Shown here piece after piece: positions 44,245 through 53,775 of a DNA stretch of 64,000 nucleotides. The stretch is from Planctomycetaceae bacterium. GTDB lineage: Bacteria > Planctomycetota > Planctomycetia > Pirellulales > Pirellulaceae. The DNA is taken from contig PBSM01000024.1 of assembly GCA_002726245.1 (NCBI GenBank), forward strand, positions 22,182-86,181. The letters are read 5' to 3'. A program made the position numbers and the translations under genes. The number at the start of each line of letters is the position of its first letter. Position 1 is the first letter of the stretch. The notes below the pieces were generated by a model, which was not told where the DNA came from, made no database searches, and saw only the letters and a program-made list of their open reading frames with translations.

Positions 44245-44722
44245 TGACTGTCTCGCCTGTGCCCAAGCCGCGTGTCGCGTGGCCTGTTGGAACGGTAATG
44301 AAGAGGTTCGTGGCGAGAATGAACTTATCTTGCTCAATCAGCATCGCCCGCGGAGCGATCTCCAAGTCACCGATGCCCGCGCTCTGAGTCCCGGTCGCGT
44401 CTTCGAGACCAAGCAACGGCGCGGCCAACAAGATCCCAAGCCGCTTGGTCAGCGACCAGTCGATGTGCGTTTCCGCTTCATGTTCGTTCTCACCATCGAT
44501 GGTGTTCATTGTGTACTTGTAGATGAAGAACGCATCCTGATGGATCTGAGGCGGCTCGAAATTGAATGGGTGGACGAACGGCGTACCCAAGTCGGTGAAG
44601 TGCGTGTGATGCACCGGTTCGAAGACTTCGTCGAAGAAGCCACCTTGTGCCGAAACTTTTCGAGCGATTCCGAGTGCGAGCATCGCCAATACGAGCATGG
44701 TTGTGAACTCGCGACCGCTCAT
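44204..44722 (-). pseudogene. Exported protein truncated at its C-terminus
   Basis: The 172-residue frame has a good SD (GAGGAAGG), a signal peptide (LVLAMLALGIARKVSAQ), then beta-rich segments (FIYKYTMNTIDGENEHEAET, SLTKRLGILLAAPLLGL, DLEIAPRAMLIEQDKFILA, TGHATRGLGTGETVISPAV), which look like the first half of an outer-membrane beta-barrel or MetA-pathway-like porin. It then ends in an unrelated SGHTCR tail read from the facing gene. Family not identified. Confidence 0.55.
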
Positions 44723-44974
44723 CTCGCCTTCCTCGTCTGCTAGCTAATGGCAATCTGTGTGCGCAGACCTGCGCTCGACATCTCAAATCGGCACCGGGAC
44801 GCCCGCACAATCGGCAAAAACAGAAAAACGTCACAGTCTTGGGATTTTCTTGGGCGCAACGTGCGTGGCAAGACGTTTGCCCGACGCGAGCGTTCGTAGC
44901 ATTCGCCTGCCGCGCGAGGCTATGATACTTTGATGCCACCGGACGGCAATTGCGAAAGCCTGAGCCCAAAGACC

Positions 44975-46615
44975 ATGAAACTTCTTACGCGGAGCCTCCA
45001 TACCATCTTCATTGCTGCGTCTCTGATGGCAACAGCAGCTATTGGCGACGACCGATTTGATATGGTCATCCAGCAGGGGCGCGTTGTCGATGGCACTGGG
45101 GCGCCGTGGTACGTCGCGGACGTTGGAATTCGCGATGGACGAATTGCGAAGATCGGTCAGATCGATATCGGCGCAGCGAGTCAAGTGATCGAAGCCGGGG
45201 GACTGATCGTCGCTCCAGGCTTTATTGACATGATGGGACAGACTGCGACGCCGATGATCGAGGATCCGAAGGCAGCTTTGAATCTGCTTACGCAGGGCAT
45301 CACTACGATCAATTCCGGCGAAGGACGGTCGGCCGCACCGCTTGGCGATGACAAAGCCGAACAACAAGGCTGGCGCACGATGGCCGAGTATTTTGCGGTG
45401 TTGGAGCGCAAAGGCCTTCCGATAAACACCGTCCAAACGGTTGGCCATACGCAGGTGCGACGCCTCGTGATCGGCGAAGTTGACCGCCGGCCAAGCGACA
45501 GGGAACTCGATCGAATGCGCGAGTTGGTTCGCGAGGCGATGGAGGCCGGCGCGATTGGCGTTTCGACGGCGCTGATCTATCCGCCAGCGGTCTATGCCAG
45601 GACGGAAGAGATCGCCGCCTTGGCGGAGGTTGCCGGCGAGTATGGTGGGCGATACTACACGCACATGCGGAACGAAGGCGATTTGCTGCTCGAAGCGATC
45701 GATGAGGCTCTCGACATCGGGCGCACGGGCAAGACACCGGTTCACATCTTTCATTTGAAAGCCGCGGGTCGTCAGAACTGGGGCAAGATGCAATTGGCCA
45801 TCGCGAAAATCAAGGCGGCACGTGCTGAAGGCCAGCAAGTAACAGCCGACATCTATCCTTATGTGAACAACGGACTCGGCATCGCCGCGTTTATCCACCC
45901 TCGCCATTTCAGCGAAGGCCGCGCGCGGTTGATTGGACGGTTGGATGATGCGAAGTACCGAGCCGAGATCCGCGACGAGATGGAAACGACTGGCGGATGG
46001 GAGAACTGGTTTCGGCACGTCGGAAACGACTGGGACCGAGTCGTCATTGGGCAAACCACCGATAAACGCTATGCCGAGCTTGTTGGCAAATCAGTGGCGG
46101 AGATGGCGAAGGCGAGGGGCGAAGACGCGTGGGCAACCTTCTTCAACCTCGTTCGATCCGGCGCGTTTGCGTTGCCGCAGAGTATGAGCCACGCGAACAA
46201 GATCCTCGCGATGCAACAGGAGTTCGTGTCGTTCTGCACCGACGTCGGCCCAGCCGGTGGTTCGCGGATCGCGTCCCATCCACGTGCGTTTGGTTCGTTC
46301 CCGAGATTACTTTCGCACTACGTGCGCGACCTTGGAGCCATCTCCTTGGAACGCGCGATCGCCCAGGCCAGCGCGGCCGCCGCGAATGACGTGCTCGCTT
46401 ATGATCGGGGGCGAATCGCGGAGGGTCTCGCCGCGGATGTGATCGTCTTCGACTACCTGAAACTGGCGGACAAAGCGACGTTTTCAAAGCCCGATGCTGT
46501 TTCGGAGGGCATGCGATATGTGATCGTAAACGGGCAACTCGTGTTCGACGACGGTCGGCTCACCGGAGCGCGGCCGGGACGTGTTCTGAGGGGGCCAGGC
46601 TATCGAAGCCGCTAG
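44975..46615 (+). CDS. D-aminoacylase-like amidohydrolase with altered metal site
   Basis: The 546-residue protein has a signal peptide (FIAASLMATAAIG) and an amidohydrolase fold like N-acyl-D-amino-acid deacylase: VIQQGRVVDGTG, APGFIDMMGQ, YYTHMRNEG, HIFHLKAAG, SHPRAFGSFPRLL. The usual HxH after GFID is replaced by MMGQ, and the usual Cys-containing NCG by GEGRS, so only part of the canonical metal site is left. A subfamily with this change seems to exist. The activity is uncertain. ATG 44975 is chosen for the signal peptide. The sulfatase gene starts directly after its stop. Confidence 0.8.
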   Translation: MKLLTRSLHTIFIAASLMATAAIGDDRFDMVIQQGRVVDGTGAPWYVADVGIRDGRIAKIGQIDIGAASQVIEAGGLIVAPGFIDMMGQTATPMIEDPKAALNLLTQGITTINSGEGRSAAPLGDDKAEQQGWRTMAEYFAVLERKGLPINTVQTVGHTQVRRLVIGEVDRRPSDRELDRMRELVREAMEAGAIGVSTALIYPPAVYARTEEIAALAEVAGEYGGRYYTHMRNEGDLLLEAIDEALDIGRTGKTPVHIFHLKAAGRQNWGKMQLAIAKIKAARAEGQQVTADIYPYVNNGLGIAAFIHPRHFSEGRARLIGRLDDAKYRAEIRDEMETTGGWENWFRHVGNDWDRVVIGQTTDKRYAELVGKSVAEMAKARGEDAWATFFNLVRSGAFALPQSMSHANKILAMQQEFVSFCTDVGPAGGSRIASHPRAFGSFPRLLSHYVRDLGAISLERAIAQASAAAANDVLAYDRGRIAEGLAADVIVFDYLKLADKATFSKPDAVSEGMRYVIVNGQLVFDDGRLTGARPGRVLRGPGYRSR

Positions 46616-46616
46616 A

Positions 46617-48071
46617 ATGAGAAGCATGATGAAAACCTGTTTTTGTTTTGTGTTGCTGACTCTGCTGAGCGACTCTGCTGCTGCCGCGGAACGGCCCAAC
46701 ATCATCTTGATGATGTGCGATGACTTGGGCTGGGGAGACGTTGGTTTCAACGGCGGGAAGATCATTCAAACGCCCCACCTCGACGAAATGGCGAAGGCAG
46801 GCTTGCGGTTCGAGCGCTTCTACGCAGCGGCCCCTGTTTGCAGCCCGACTCGCGGCAGTTGCATCACTGGCAGACATCCGTATCGCTACGGCGTTTTCTT
46901 CGCCAACGTCGGTCATATGCAAGAAAAGGAGCTAACGCTTGCGGAGTTGCTGAAGGAGCACGGCTATACGACAGGCCATTTTGGCAAGTGGCATCTCGGT
47001 ACGCTGACTAAGACGGAGAAGGATGCCAATCGTGGTGGGCCGAAGAACGTCGAACACTTCTCTCCTCCTTGGGTGAACGGCTTTGACCAATGCTTTTCGA
47101 CCGAGTCGAAAGTACCCACATGGGATCCGCTGTTTCGGCCGAAGAGTGAGAAAGGCCGGACATGGTGGGACGCTGTGACAGATGCCAGCGATGCGATTCC
47201 GTACGGTACGGCTTATTGGTCCAACGGGGACAAAGTGACCGAAGAGCTGCGAGGTGATGACTCGAAGATCGTCATGGATCGAGCGATTCCTTTCATCCGC
47301 GAGGCAGCGTCCAACAACCAGCCGTTCTTCACGATCGTTTGGTTTCACGCACCGCATCTGCCTGTTGTGGCTGGCCCCGAGTATACGAAGCTCTATTCCA
47401 ACTACGAGAAGTATCAACAACATTACTACGGCTGCATCACCGCCCTGGATGAGCAAGTGGGGCGGCTGCGCAGGGAACTGCGAAATCTGAAGGTTGCCGA
47501 CAACACGCTCGTCTTCTTTTGTTCCGACAACGGGCCGGAAGGAAACGAGAAGGCACCCGGTTCGGCAGGTGGCTTGCGAGGCAGAAAACGCAGCCTGTTT
47601 GAAGGCGGTGTACGCGTGCCGGGGCTGGTTGAATGGCCGGCCAAGATCAAAGGGGGCAGCGAGACGAAGATCCCTGCTTGTACCAGTGACTACTTGCCAA
47701 CGATCCTCGATCTAATTGGAGCGGAAGCAGTGGATGACCGGCCGATTGATGGAATCAGCTTGTTGCCAATGTTCGCCGGCAAGATGCGACAGCGACGGAA
47801 ACCAATCGGTTTTGAATCGGGAGGGCAACTCGCTTTTTCGGGGGATTGCTACAAGATCGTCCTACAACCAAAGGGGAAGCAGCGGAAAGTCACCGACCAA
47901 CTGCCAGAGCTGGACCCGAGTCACTTCATGCTGTTCGATCTTCCGTCTGACAGAGCCGAAGCCAACGACTTGTCGCAAGATCATCCTGATATCGTGAAGA
48001 AGATGGTGCTCGCTCTGCAGGATTGGCGAAGCTCTTGTCGGGCGAGCTTACGAGGTGAGGATTATCGGTGA
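46617..48071 (+). CDS. Secreted type I sulfatase
   Basis: The 484-residue protein has a signal peptide (FVLLTLLSDSAAAA), metal site MMCDDLGWGD and the FGly-forming motif CSPTRG (Cys75), then TGHFGKWHLG and FCSDNGPEG. It hydrolyses sulfate esters, probably of sulfated polysaccharides, outside the inner membrane after oxidation of the cysteine to formylglycine. It immediately follows the D-aminoacylase-like gene, so they probably form an operon. Two starts are possible (46617 and 46626). A GTACTCAG repeat lies just past the stop. Confidence 0.92.
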   Translation: MRSMMKTCFCFVLLTLLSDSAAAAERPNIILMMCDDLGWGDVGFNGGKIIQTPHLDEMAKAGLRFERFYAAAPVCSPTRGSCITGRHPYRYGVFFANVGHMQEKELTLAELLKEHGYTTGHFGKWHLGTLTKTEKDANRGGPKNVEHFSPPWVNGFDQCFSTESKVPTWDPLFRPKSEKGRTWWDAVTDASDAIPYGTAYWSNGDKVTEELRGDDSKIVMDRAIPFIREAASNNQPFFTIVWFHAPHLPVVAGPEYTKLYSNYEKYQQHYYGCITALDEQVGRLRRELRNLKVADNTLVFFCSDNGPEGNEKAPGSAGGLRGRKRSLFEGGVRVPGLVEWPAKIKGGSETKIPACTSDYLPTILDLIGAEAVDDRPIDGISLLPMFAGKMRQRRKPIGFESGGQLAFSGDCYKIVLQPKGKQRKVTDQLPELDPSHFMLFDLPSDRAEANDLSQDHPDIVKKMVLALQDWRSSCRASLRGEDYR

Positions 48072-48085
48072 AGGGTGGAGGGTCG

Positions 48086-48110
48086 TCAGTACTCGGTACT
48101 CAGTACTCAG
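48086..48110. repeat. GTACTCGGTACTCAGTACTC repeat block
   Basis: Three to four units of the GTACTGAGTACC family directly downstream of the sulfatase stop codon. Confidence 0.6.
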
Positions 48111-48200
48111 CACCGAAGACGATGTACCGGGCAATCCTACTCGTGTAGATTGGTAGTAGCCTGACGCCGCCCGCACACGTCCCAAATCGGAAGCCAAACC

Positions 48201-49119
48201 ATGCTAAACCACTTCACATCGAGTCTCCTCATCTCCGCTCTGTTTATTTCCGCAATCTATGCACAGGATCGAGCGAAGAAGCCGAACTATTCGCCAGAGC
48301 TTGAAGGCGCCAAGATCGAAGTCTATAAGACGGTCGGTGACGTGAAGCTGAACATGTACATCTTCACTCCCGAAGATCATAAGCCGAGCGATCGGCGGGC
48401 GGCTGCGGGGTTTTTCTTTGGAGGTGGCTGGAGAGCGGGACGCCCAAGCAATTTGAACAGCATTGCAAGTATCTCGCATCGCGCGGCATGGTGGCGATGA
48501 CGGCGGATTATCGCGTGCTGAGTCGGCATCAGACGAAAGCAAAGGACTGTGTGGCTGACGCCAAGTCCGCATCCGCTGGGTTCGCAAGGAAGCCAAACGG
48601 CTAGGCGTTGATCCCAATCGAGTCGTTGCCGGTGGCGGATCTGCTGGCGGGCACATCGCGGCCTGTACTGGAACGATCGATGGCTTCGAGGAGTCGGGCG
48701 AGGACACATCGATCAATTCGAAACCTAATGCGATGGCTTTGTTCAATCCCGCATTGGCCCTTGCCAAGATCAACGGCGAGCTTCCTCTGAAGGCGGACAC
48801 GATGCCGACTCTGCCTGGGCGAGTTGGTGTCGATCCGAAGGAGCTATCGCCTTATCACCAGGTCAAATCGGGAGCTCCGCCGACAATCATCTTTCATGGC
48901 CAAGGCGACGAGACGGTTTTGTACATGAGTGCCGAGCATTTTACAAAGGCCATGAAGAAGGCGGGGAACCAATGCGAACTAGTCGGCTACGCGGAGCAAC
49001 CACACGGCTTCTTCAACTACCGACGCAGCGAGAACAAGTACTTTAAGGCCACGTTGAAGGAACTGGACAGGTTCTTGGTCTCGCTGAAGTATCTTGAGGG
49101 CAAGGCAGCCATCGAATAA
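48201..49119 (+). pseudogene. Secreted alpha/beta hydrolase (acetylesterase type) with two single-base deletions
   Basis: The first frame gives a signal peptide (SLLISALFISAIYAQ) and the oxyanion region GFFFGGGWR. One base is missing near 48440, after which [20 protein letters not shown] is read in the next frame; a second missing base near 48570 moves to the third frame, with VAGGGSAGGHIAA (nucleophile elbow), FHGQGDETV and EQPHGFFNY (catalytic Asp and His). All catalytic elements exist but are split across three frames. A recently broken gene or an assembly error. Confidence 0.78.
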
Positions 49120-49269
49120 CGGGCTTCTGATGACGTTCAATTCCTCGTAATCTTCGCTGCAGCCGCCGTCCGCGCCCAAACGGGTGGGCTAGAATTGGCA
49201 TAACGGGTATACATGGAACAAGGCGCGAGGCAGCTCGCGCGACTTGAGACGCGGCGATTGTGACAGCTC

Positions 49270-49662
49270 ATGATTAAGACATACTTCTTCTACGGTGTAA
49301 TCGGTCTGGTTGGATTCAGCGTCATCGCGTTCTTCCTGTTCCACTTGGGGAAGGGCTTGCTCGGAATGTTCTCCGATTGGCGGCTGCACAAAGATCTGGA
49401 TGAGCTCGAAGCCGAAGGCGAATCGCGGCGGCAAGCCAAAGCCGAAGCTAATGTGACGCGGCTCGATAACGGTTGTGAGCACGACTTCGATGGTGGGCTT
49501 GGCGGCTTTCCGGCTGGTGTTTGTCCGAAGTGTGGCATCGCGAAGGATAAGCCGAACGGGCCGTGCGACCATGTTTGGCGAGCAGGCGAAGGTGCGATTC
49601 CGCACAGTACTTGCGAGAAGTGTGGCCGGAAGTACAACGCGGTCAGCGCGGGGAACGTCTAA
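49270..49662 (+). CDS. Small membrane-anchored protein with two CxxC knuckles
   Basis: The 130-residue protein has one N-terminal membrane helix (FYGVIGLVGFSVIAFFLF), a charged helix (DWRLHKDLDELEAEGESRRQ) and a C-terminal region with GVCPKCGI and STCEKCGRKY plus additional Cys/His residues (CEHDFD, CDHVW), consistent with one or two zinc ribbons. I do not recognise the family. The stop is followed at once by an AATGAC-type repeat. Confidence 0.6.
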   Translation: MIKTYFFYGVIGLVGFSVIAFFLFHLGKGLLGMFSDWRLHKDLDELEAEGESRRQAKAEANVTRLDNGCEHDFDGGLGGFPAGVCPKCGIAKDKPNGPCDHVWRAGEGAIPHSTCEKCGRKYNAVSAGNV

Positions 49663-49775
49663 TGACGAAGGAATGACCAAATCCGAATGACCAATGACCA
49701 ACCGACATTCGGATTTCAGGCTTCGAACTTCTTTCGTCATTCGTCGTTAGACATTAGTCATTCCCGCCTCCTGCT
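49663..49775. repeat. AATGACCAATGACGAATG-type dispersed repeat
   Basis: Clusters of AATGACGAAGGAATGACC and AATGACCAATGACC on the left face GTCATTCGTCGTTAGACATT and AGTCATTC on the right, giving an imperfect inverted repeat with CATTCGGATTT in the centre. The start codon and first ~25 residues of the next gene fall within it. Confidence 0.65.
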
Positions 49776-50922
49776 CGTTCTAACGCTTGTCCTGTTTTGC
49801 GCCTCGCTGCGCGCCGAATGGACGCGTCACACGATTGACGATTCGTCTCGTGGTGCCGACGGAGTTCGGGTCTCCGACGCGAATGGCGATCGGCTGCCGG
49901 ACCTGACGACCGGATGGGAGGAAGGCGGCGTCATTCGCGTCTATCTCAATCCGGGACCCGAGAAGGCCACTCACGCTTGGCCCGCTGTGACCGTCGGCCG
50001 AGTGAAATCGCCCGAAGACGCCGTATTCGCCGATCTCGATGGCGATGGTTCCGTCGATGTCGTTAGCAGTTGCGAAGGCAAGACGAGGAGCATCTTCGTT
50101 CATTGGGCTCCGCAAGATCCGAAGCAGTACCTGACCGAAGAAGCTTGGACCACACAAGTACTCCCGTGCGCACAGGGCAAAGAGATGTGGATGTTCGCCG
50201 TTCCGCTGCAGGCGGACGGTGCTCACGGCACGGATCTGATCGTCGGTTCGAAGGGCGGCAGTGCGTCGGTGAGTTTACTTCAGGCTCCAAAGAATCCTCG
50301 CAACGTTGATGCCTGGAAACTGCACCGCCTCTACGATGCAGGTTGGATCATGTCGCTTCAGCTTCACGACATGAACGCCGATGGCGATCATGACGTGCTC
50401 GTGTCGGATCGGAAAGGTCCGACACGCGGCGTCTTGTGGTTGGAGAACCCCGGCGGCAAACGAGCCCTCGAGCGCTGGCCGACACATCGTCTTGGCGGCG
50501 AAGATCGTGAGGTGATGTTTCTCAGCCGTGCTCCGCGGAAGAGCGATTATCCGAATTCAGTTTTCGCGGCCGTACGTGGAAGTGGGTTCTCGATCCTCTC
50601 GCCGCCGAACTGGACGTACGGAGAGATCGCGATGCCGGAGAACTGCGGCACTGGAAAGGGGATCGCTGTCGCGGATATCGACTTAAACGGACGAACGGAT
50701 CTCGTTTTCAGTTGCGAGAATGCCGCAGGCCATAAGTCAGGCGTGCGGTGGCTTTCGCGGACTGGCGACGCATGGAAAGATCATGAGATCAGCGGGCCTG
50801 AAGGAGTCAAGTTCGACCGGCTTGAGATTCTTGATCTTGACCAGGACGGTGATCTCGACGTCGTGACCTGCGAAGAGCGGGCGAATCTGGGTGTCATTTG
50901 GTACGAAAACCCGACTCGCTAG
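49687..50922 (+). CDS. Secreted FG-GAP/VCBS repeat protein
   Basis: The protein is a beta-propeller of FG-GAP-type blades with calcium-binding DxDxDG-like loops: VSDANGDRLPDL, FADLDGDGSVDVV, HDMNADGDHDVLV, VADIDLNGRTDLVF, LDLDQDGDLDVV. A signal-peptide-like stretch (LLLVLTLVLFCASLRA) precedes the mature start. With ATG 49687 the product is 411 residues, but the first 25 or so (MTNDQPTFGFQASNFF...) are encoded by the AATGAC repeat, so the natural start is uncertain. Function is likely surface binding. Confidence 0.75.
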   Translation: MTNDQPTFGFQASNFFRHSSLDISHSRLLLVLTLVLFCASLRAEWTRHTIDDSSRGADGVRVSDANGDRLPDLTTGWEEGGVIRVYLNPGPEKATHAWPAVTVGRVKSPEDAVFADLDGDGSVDVVSSCEGKTRSIFVHWAPQDPKQYLTEEAWTTQVLPCAQGKEMWMFAVPLQADGAHGTDLIVGSKGGSASVSLLQAPKNPRNVDAWKLHRLYDAGWIMSLQLHDMNADGDHDVLVSDRKGPTRGVLWLENPGGKRALERWPTHRLGGEDREVMFLSRAPRKSDYPNSVFAAVRGSGFSILSPPNWTYGEIAMPENCGTGKGIAVADIDLNGRTDLVFSCENAAGHKSGVRWLSRTGDAWKDHEISGPEGVKFDRLEILDLDQDGDLDVVTCEERANLGVIWYENPTR

Positions 50923-50935
50923 TCTTGAAGTTTCG

Positions 50936-51000
50936 CTTTTTTCTTAGCCGCGTAGCGGTGGTAAAGAATAGCCTGGGGTGTAAGCCCTAGGAATTGGGCT
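50936..51000. repeat. Possible palindromic repeat (TTAGCCGCGTAGCGG type)
   Basis: TTAGCCGCGTAGCGGTGGTA followed by AGCCTGGGGTGTAAGCCCTAGG resembles a dispersed intergenic unit that I recall from planctomycete genomes, with local self-pairing (CCTGGGGTGTAAGCCCTAGG). Only one copy is in the window. Confidence 0.35.
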
Positions 51001-51153
51001 GCGCGATCACAAGCCTCAGAGGTGGATATAGATCAGCACCGTTCCCATCCGTCTTTCGGATCGGCGTGCTTGATGCTTGAAACGGGGACTCCGGCGACTC
51101 ATAATCGGCTCTCGTAAGAGGATTATCACGCCGCTATCGAGGGGAGTCGTCGG

Positions 51154-52443
51154 ATGCGTTGGCCAGACGGAATGTACGCCGCACTTAATCATCGTTCCAG
51201 ATCACCCAAGCAACACGCATCGACTCCGTCGGGTCTGATGTCCCTCGTCGCCTTTGTGATTGCTTGTCTGGCATTGGGTGCAAACTATTTCAGCAAAACC
51301 GCAGCCAGTGTTCAGACGGTTGAGTCCACTGCCAATGTATCGAACGGGTCTGTCCAGTTTGACGCTGAAGTCAAGGTGAACGTTATGTCGCTCACCACCT
51401 TCGACGCCGGACGGGTTGCATCGCTGGAGGTTCAGCCGGGAGAGCCGTTTACTAAAGACACCGTTCTCGTTCGATTGGACGATACCTCACACCACAAAGC
51501 TCTCTCGCGCGCACAGCGTGAGCTGGCCCAGGCGAAGAGAGAACTCCAGATCGAGGAAGCCTCGATTGCACATGAGAGGAAACGGGCGCAGGCGGCAATC
51601 GAACGCTTTTCAGCGGTGCTTCTGAGTTGCGATGCCGACATTCAGGTTGCCCAAGCGACGGCGAAACGTTGGGACCAAGAGCAAGAGCGAATGTTGATTT
51701 TTAAGAAGCCGCATCTTGAGTTGTAGCGTCAGAAGGATGATGTTCAGTTGCAACACGGTCTAGCGGCGGCGAATGTCGCGAGACAGAACGCACGTAAGCT
51801 CGCGACAGAGCACGAGCTTGCGGCAGCGCGCATCGACTTGGATGGACTGAAGATCCGCGAACTCGTTCTTGAGCAGATCCGAGACAAGATCGTGATCGCG
51901 GAGGAACGCGTGGCAAGTGCCGAGGCCGGTATCGAGAGATCACTCGTCCGAGCCCCAGCCGATGGTCGAATTGTCGAGTATTTGTGTACGCTGGGAAGTG
52001 ACGTTCGCCGCGGAGAGACCCTGTTGGCAGTCCAGCCCGACAAAGAAGTATGGCTGGAAGCGTGGGCAACTGGCAAAGAAGCTAAAGACCTCCACGTCGG
52101 CGACGAAGTCGATATCGAACTGGCTACAGATCCTGTTCAGGTTTTGGTGGGACGCATCGAGGCAGTGACCGAAGATGCCGATTTCGGGCTGAACGCCCAG
52201 CAAACGAAGTTGCTGCGTTTGCTCGGCGGGAATCGCACACCAACCTGCGTCCTGAGAATCTCCTTGCCAGAGGGGCAAGCAGGGCTCATGCCTGGTGTTG
52301 GAGCCGTTGTTCAAAAGCGTGGCTCGTCCGCGCCGGGGACAGAAACGACAAAGAACTCTACGCAGCGGAACCGACTCTCTAACGCCGCCGGCTACGGACG
52401 CGAGACGTCCAAGCAAACAATCTCGCTGTTATCGCGGAAGTAA
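51154..52443 (+). pseudogene. HlyD-type membrane fusion protein interrupted by an in-frame TAG
   Basis: The N-terminal half has a membrane helix (LMSLVAFVIACLALGANYF), a biotinyl-lipoyl-like half (AGRVASLEVQPGEPF) and a coiled coil. A TAG at 51724-51726 interrupts it in the same frame, after which the coiled coil, second lipoyl half (ERSLVRAPADGRIVEYL) and beta-barrel domain continue to 52443. Intact, it would be the periplasmic adaptor of an efflux or secretion pump; no partner gene is adjacent. The last ~17 codons overlap the opposite-strand propeller gene and look non-native. Confidence 0.75.
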
Positions 52444-53645
52444 AGCAAACCGTTCGCTAAGGCTGGTGCCTGCCGGGTCGAACCAATCACCGTTGTTCGA
52501 CCGATCTCTTTGTACGCGTCGGGCGTCGCTTCGACGAGAACGAATTCGCCCTTCATCGTCGAGATGAACAACTTATCATCGGCGGCGATCATGTTGCCCT
52601 TGCCAAAGCGCGTCTTCTGCCACGCTCGCTCGCCGGTCTCAGCGTTTACACAGGTGAGATGCGAAATCGGACCCGCACCACCGACGTTGTCGAATCCATA
52701 CAGATATCCATCCAGCAGAATTGACGTTTGCCATTCGTTCCGCAGCACACTGCGAGGGCCTTGCGACGCCCAAACCTCTTCGACCGTGAACTTATCGCCC
52801 TCAGGTTTCAGTGCCAGCAGTACACTGCCATGGTTTTCACCCGACGAGATGAACACATTGCCTTGGATGGCGAGCGGTGTTGCGATGTTGCACTCGTAGT
52901 TGGTGACATAAGGATGTCGCCAGAGAATCGCGCCTGTTTTCGGGTTCAGACCAAGGACGGCGTCGCCCGTGTAAGCAACGAGCTGCTCGCGCCCCCCAAC
53001 CTTCAGTAACGCAGGCGACGAGTAGCCAGCCGGGCCGTCGCCGGCTTGCCAAGCCAACTTCCCCGATTCAACGTCATAAGCGACGACGGCTGCATTTGGT
53101 GCGCCCGAAGTCACAACGACCGAGTTACCGACGACTAATGGTGAACATGCCATCCCATAATCAGCGATTCGGCCGCGAAGTTCTTTCACGACGTCGTGCG
53201 ACCAGAGGACCTTGCCATCTTTGAGACTTAACGCGGCCAGCACACCTTGGCCTGTGAAAACGAAGACGCGACCGTTGCTGATCGCCGGCGCGCCCCGAGG
53301 GCCGTCGCCCATCTGATTCTTGTAAGCGGGTGCGACCGCAGTCTGCCAAGCCGGCTTACTGGTCTTCGCATCGATTGCAAGCACGAACTGCTTACCGCTG
53401 CGTTGAACGAGCGTGACTAATCTGCCGTCGCTGATTGTCAAGGCCGACATGCCAACACCACCCTCGATCCGCCACACTTCCTTGGGACCATCTGTCGGCC
53501 AAGAGCCTAGTAAGTTCTTCTCTTGCGAGATCCCGTTTCGGTTTGGGCCAAGGAATTGCGGCCAGTCTGCTGCAACCGCGAGCGAATGGCAGTTCAGTAG
53601 GCAAGCGGCGGCGCAAACGAGGAGGCGAAGCGAGCGGTACAGCAT
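52392..53645 (-). CDS. Secreted PQQ-type beta-propeller protein
   Basis: The 417-residue protein has a signal peptide (LLVCAAACLLNCHSLAVAA) and starts with DWPQFLGPNRNGIS. The blades show DAKTSKPAWQTAV, SLKDGKVLWSHDVV, DVESGKLAWQAGD, NPKTGAILWRHPY, NAETGERAWQKTR. It is related to but distinct from the 38692 propeller. It overlaps the decayed HlyD gene tail to tail. Confidence 0.82.
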   Translation of the reverse strand: MLYRSLRLLVCAAACLLNCHSLAVAADWPQFLGPNRNGISQEKNLLGSWPTDGPKEVWRIEGGVGMSALTISDGRLVTLVQRSGKQFVLAIDAKTSKPAWQTAVAPAYKNQMGDGPRGAPAISNGRVFVFTGQGVLAALSLKDGKVLWSHDVVKELRGRIADYGMACSPLVVGNSVVVTSGAPNAAVVAYDVESGKLAWQAGDGPAGYSSPALLKVGGREQLVAYTGDAVLGLNPKTGAILWRHPYVTNYECNIATPLAIQGNVFISSGENHGSVLLALKPEGDKFTVEEVWASQGPRSVLRNEWQTSILLDGYLYGFDNVGGAGPISHLTCVNAETGERAWQKTRFGKGNMIAADDKLFISTMKGEFVLVEATPDAYKEIGRTTVIGSTRQAPALANGLLYFRDNSEIVCLDVSRP

Positions 53646-53775
53646 CAGGGATCTCCATCAAGGCATCGAACGCATGTAATCTTGTCGCGGTTCGTCAGCG
53701 AAGTCCAGGTCAATCCCGCGAAACGCATCACTTTGGCCCTGCTCGTATTCCACGGTCCTTGGCGGACAGGCCGTG

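Noticed and set aside
51724..51726. TAG as a pyrrolysine codon
   Set aside because: No pyl genes or known pyrrolysine protein context; a nonsense mutation or base error is simpler.
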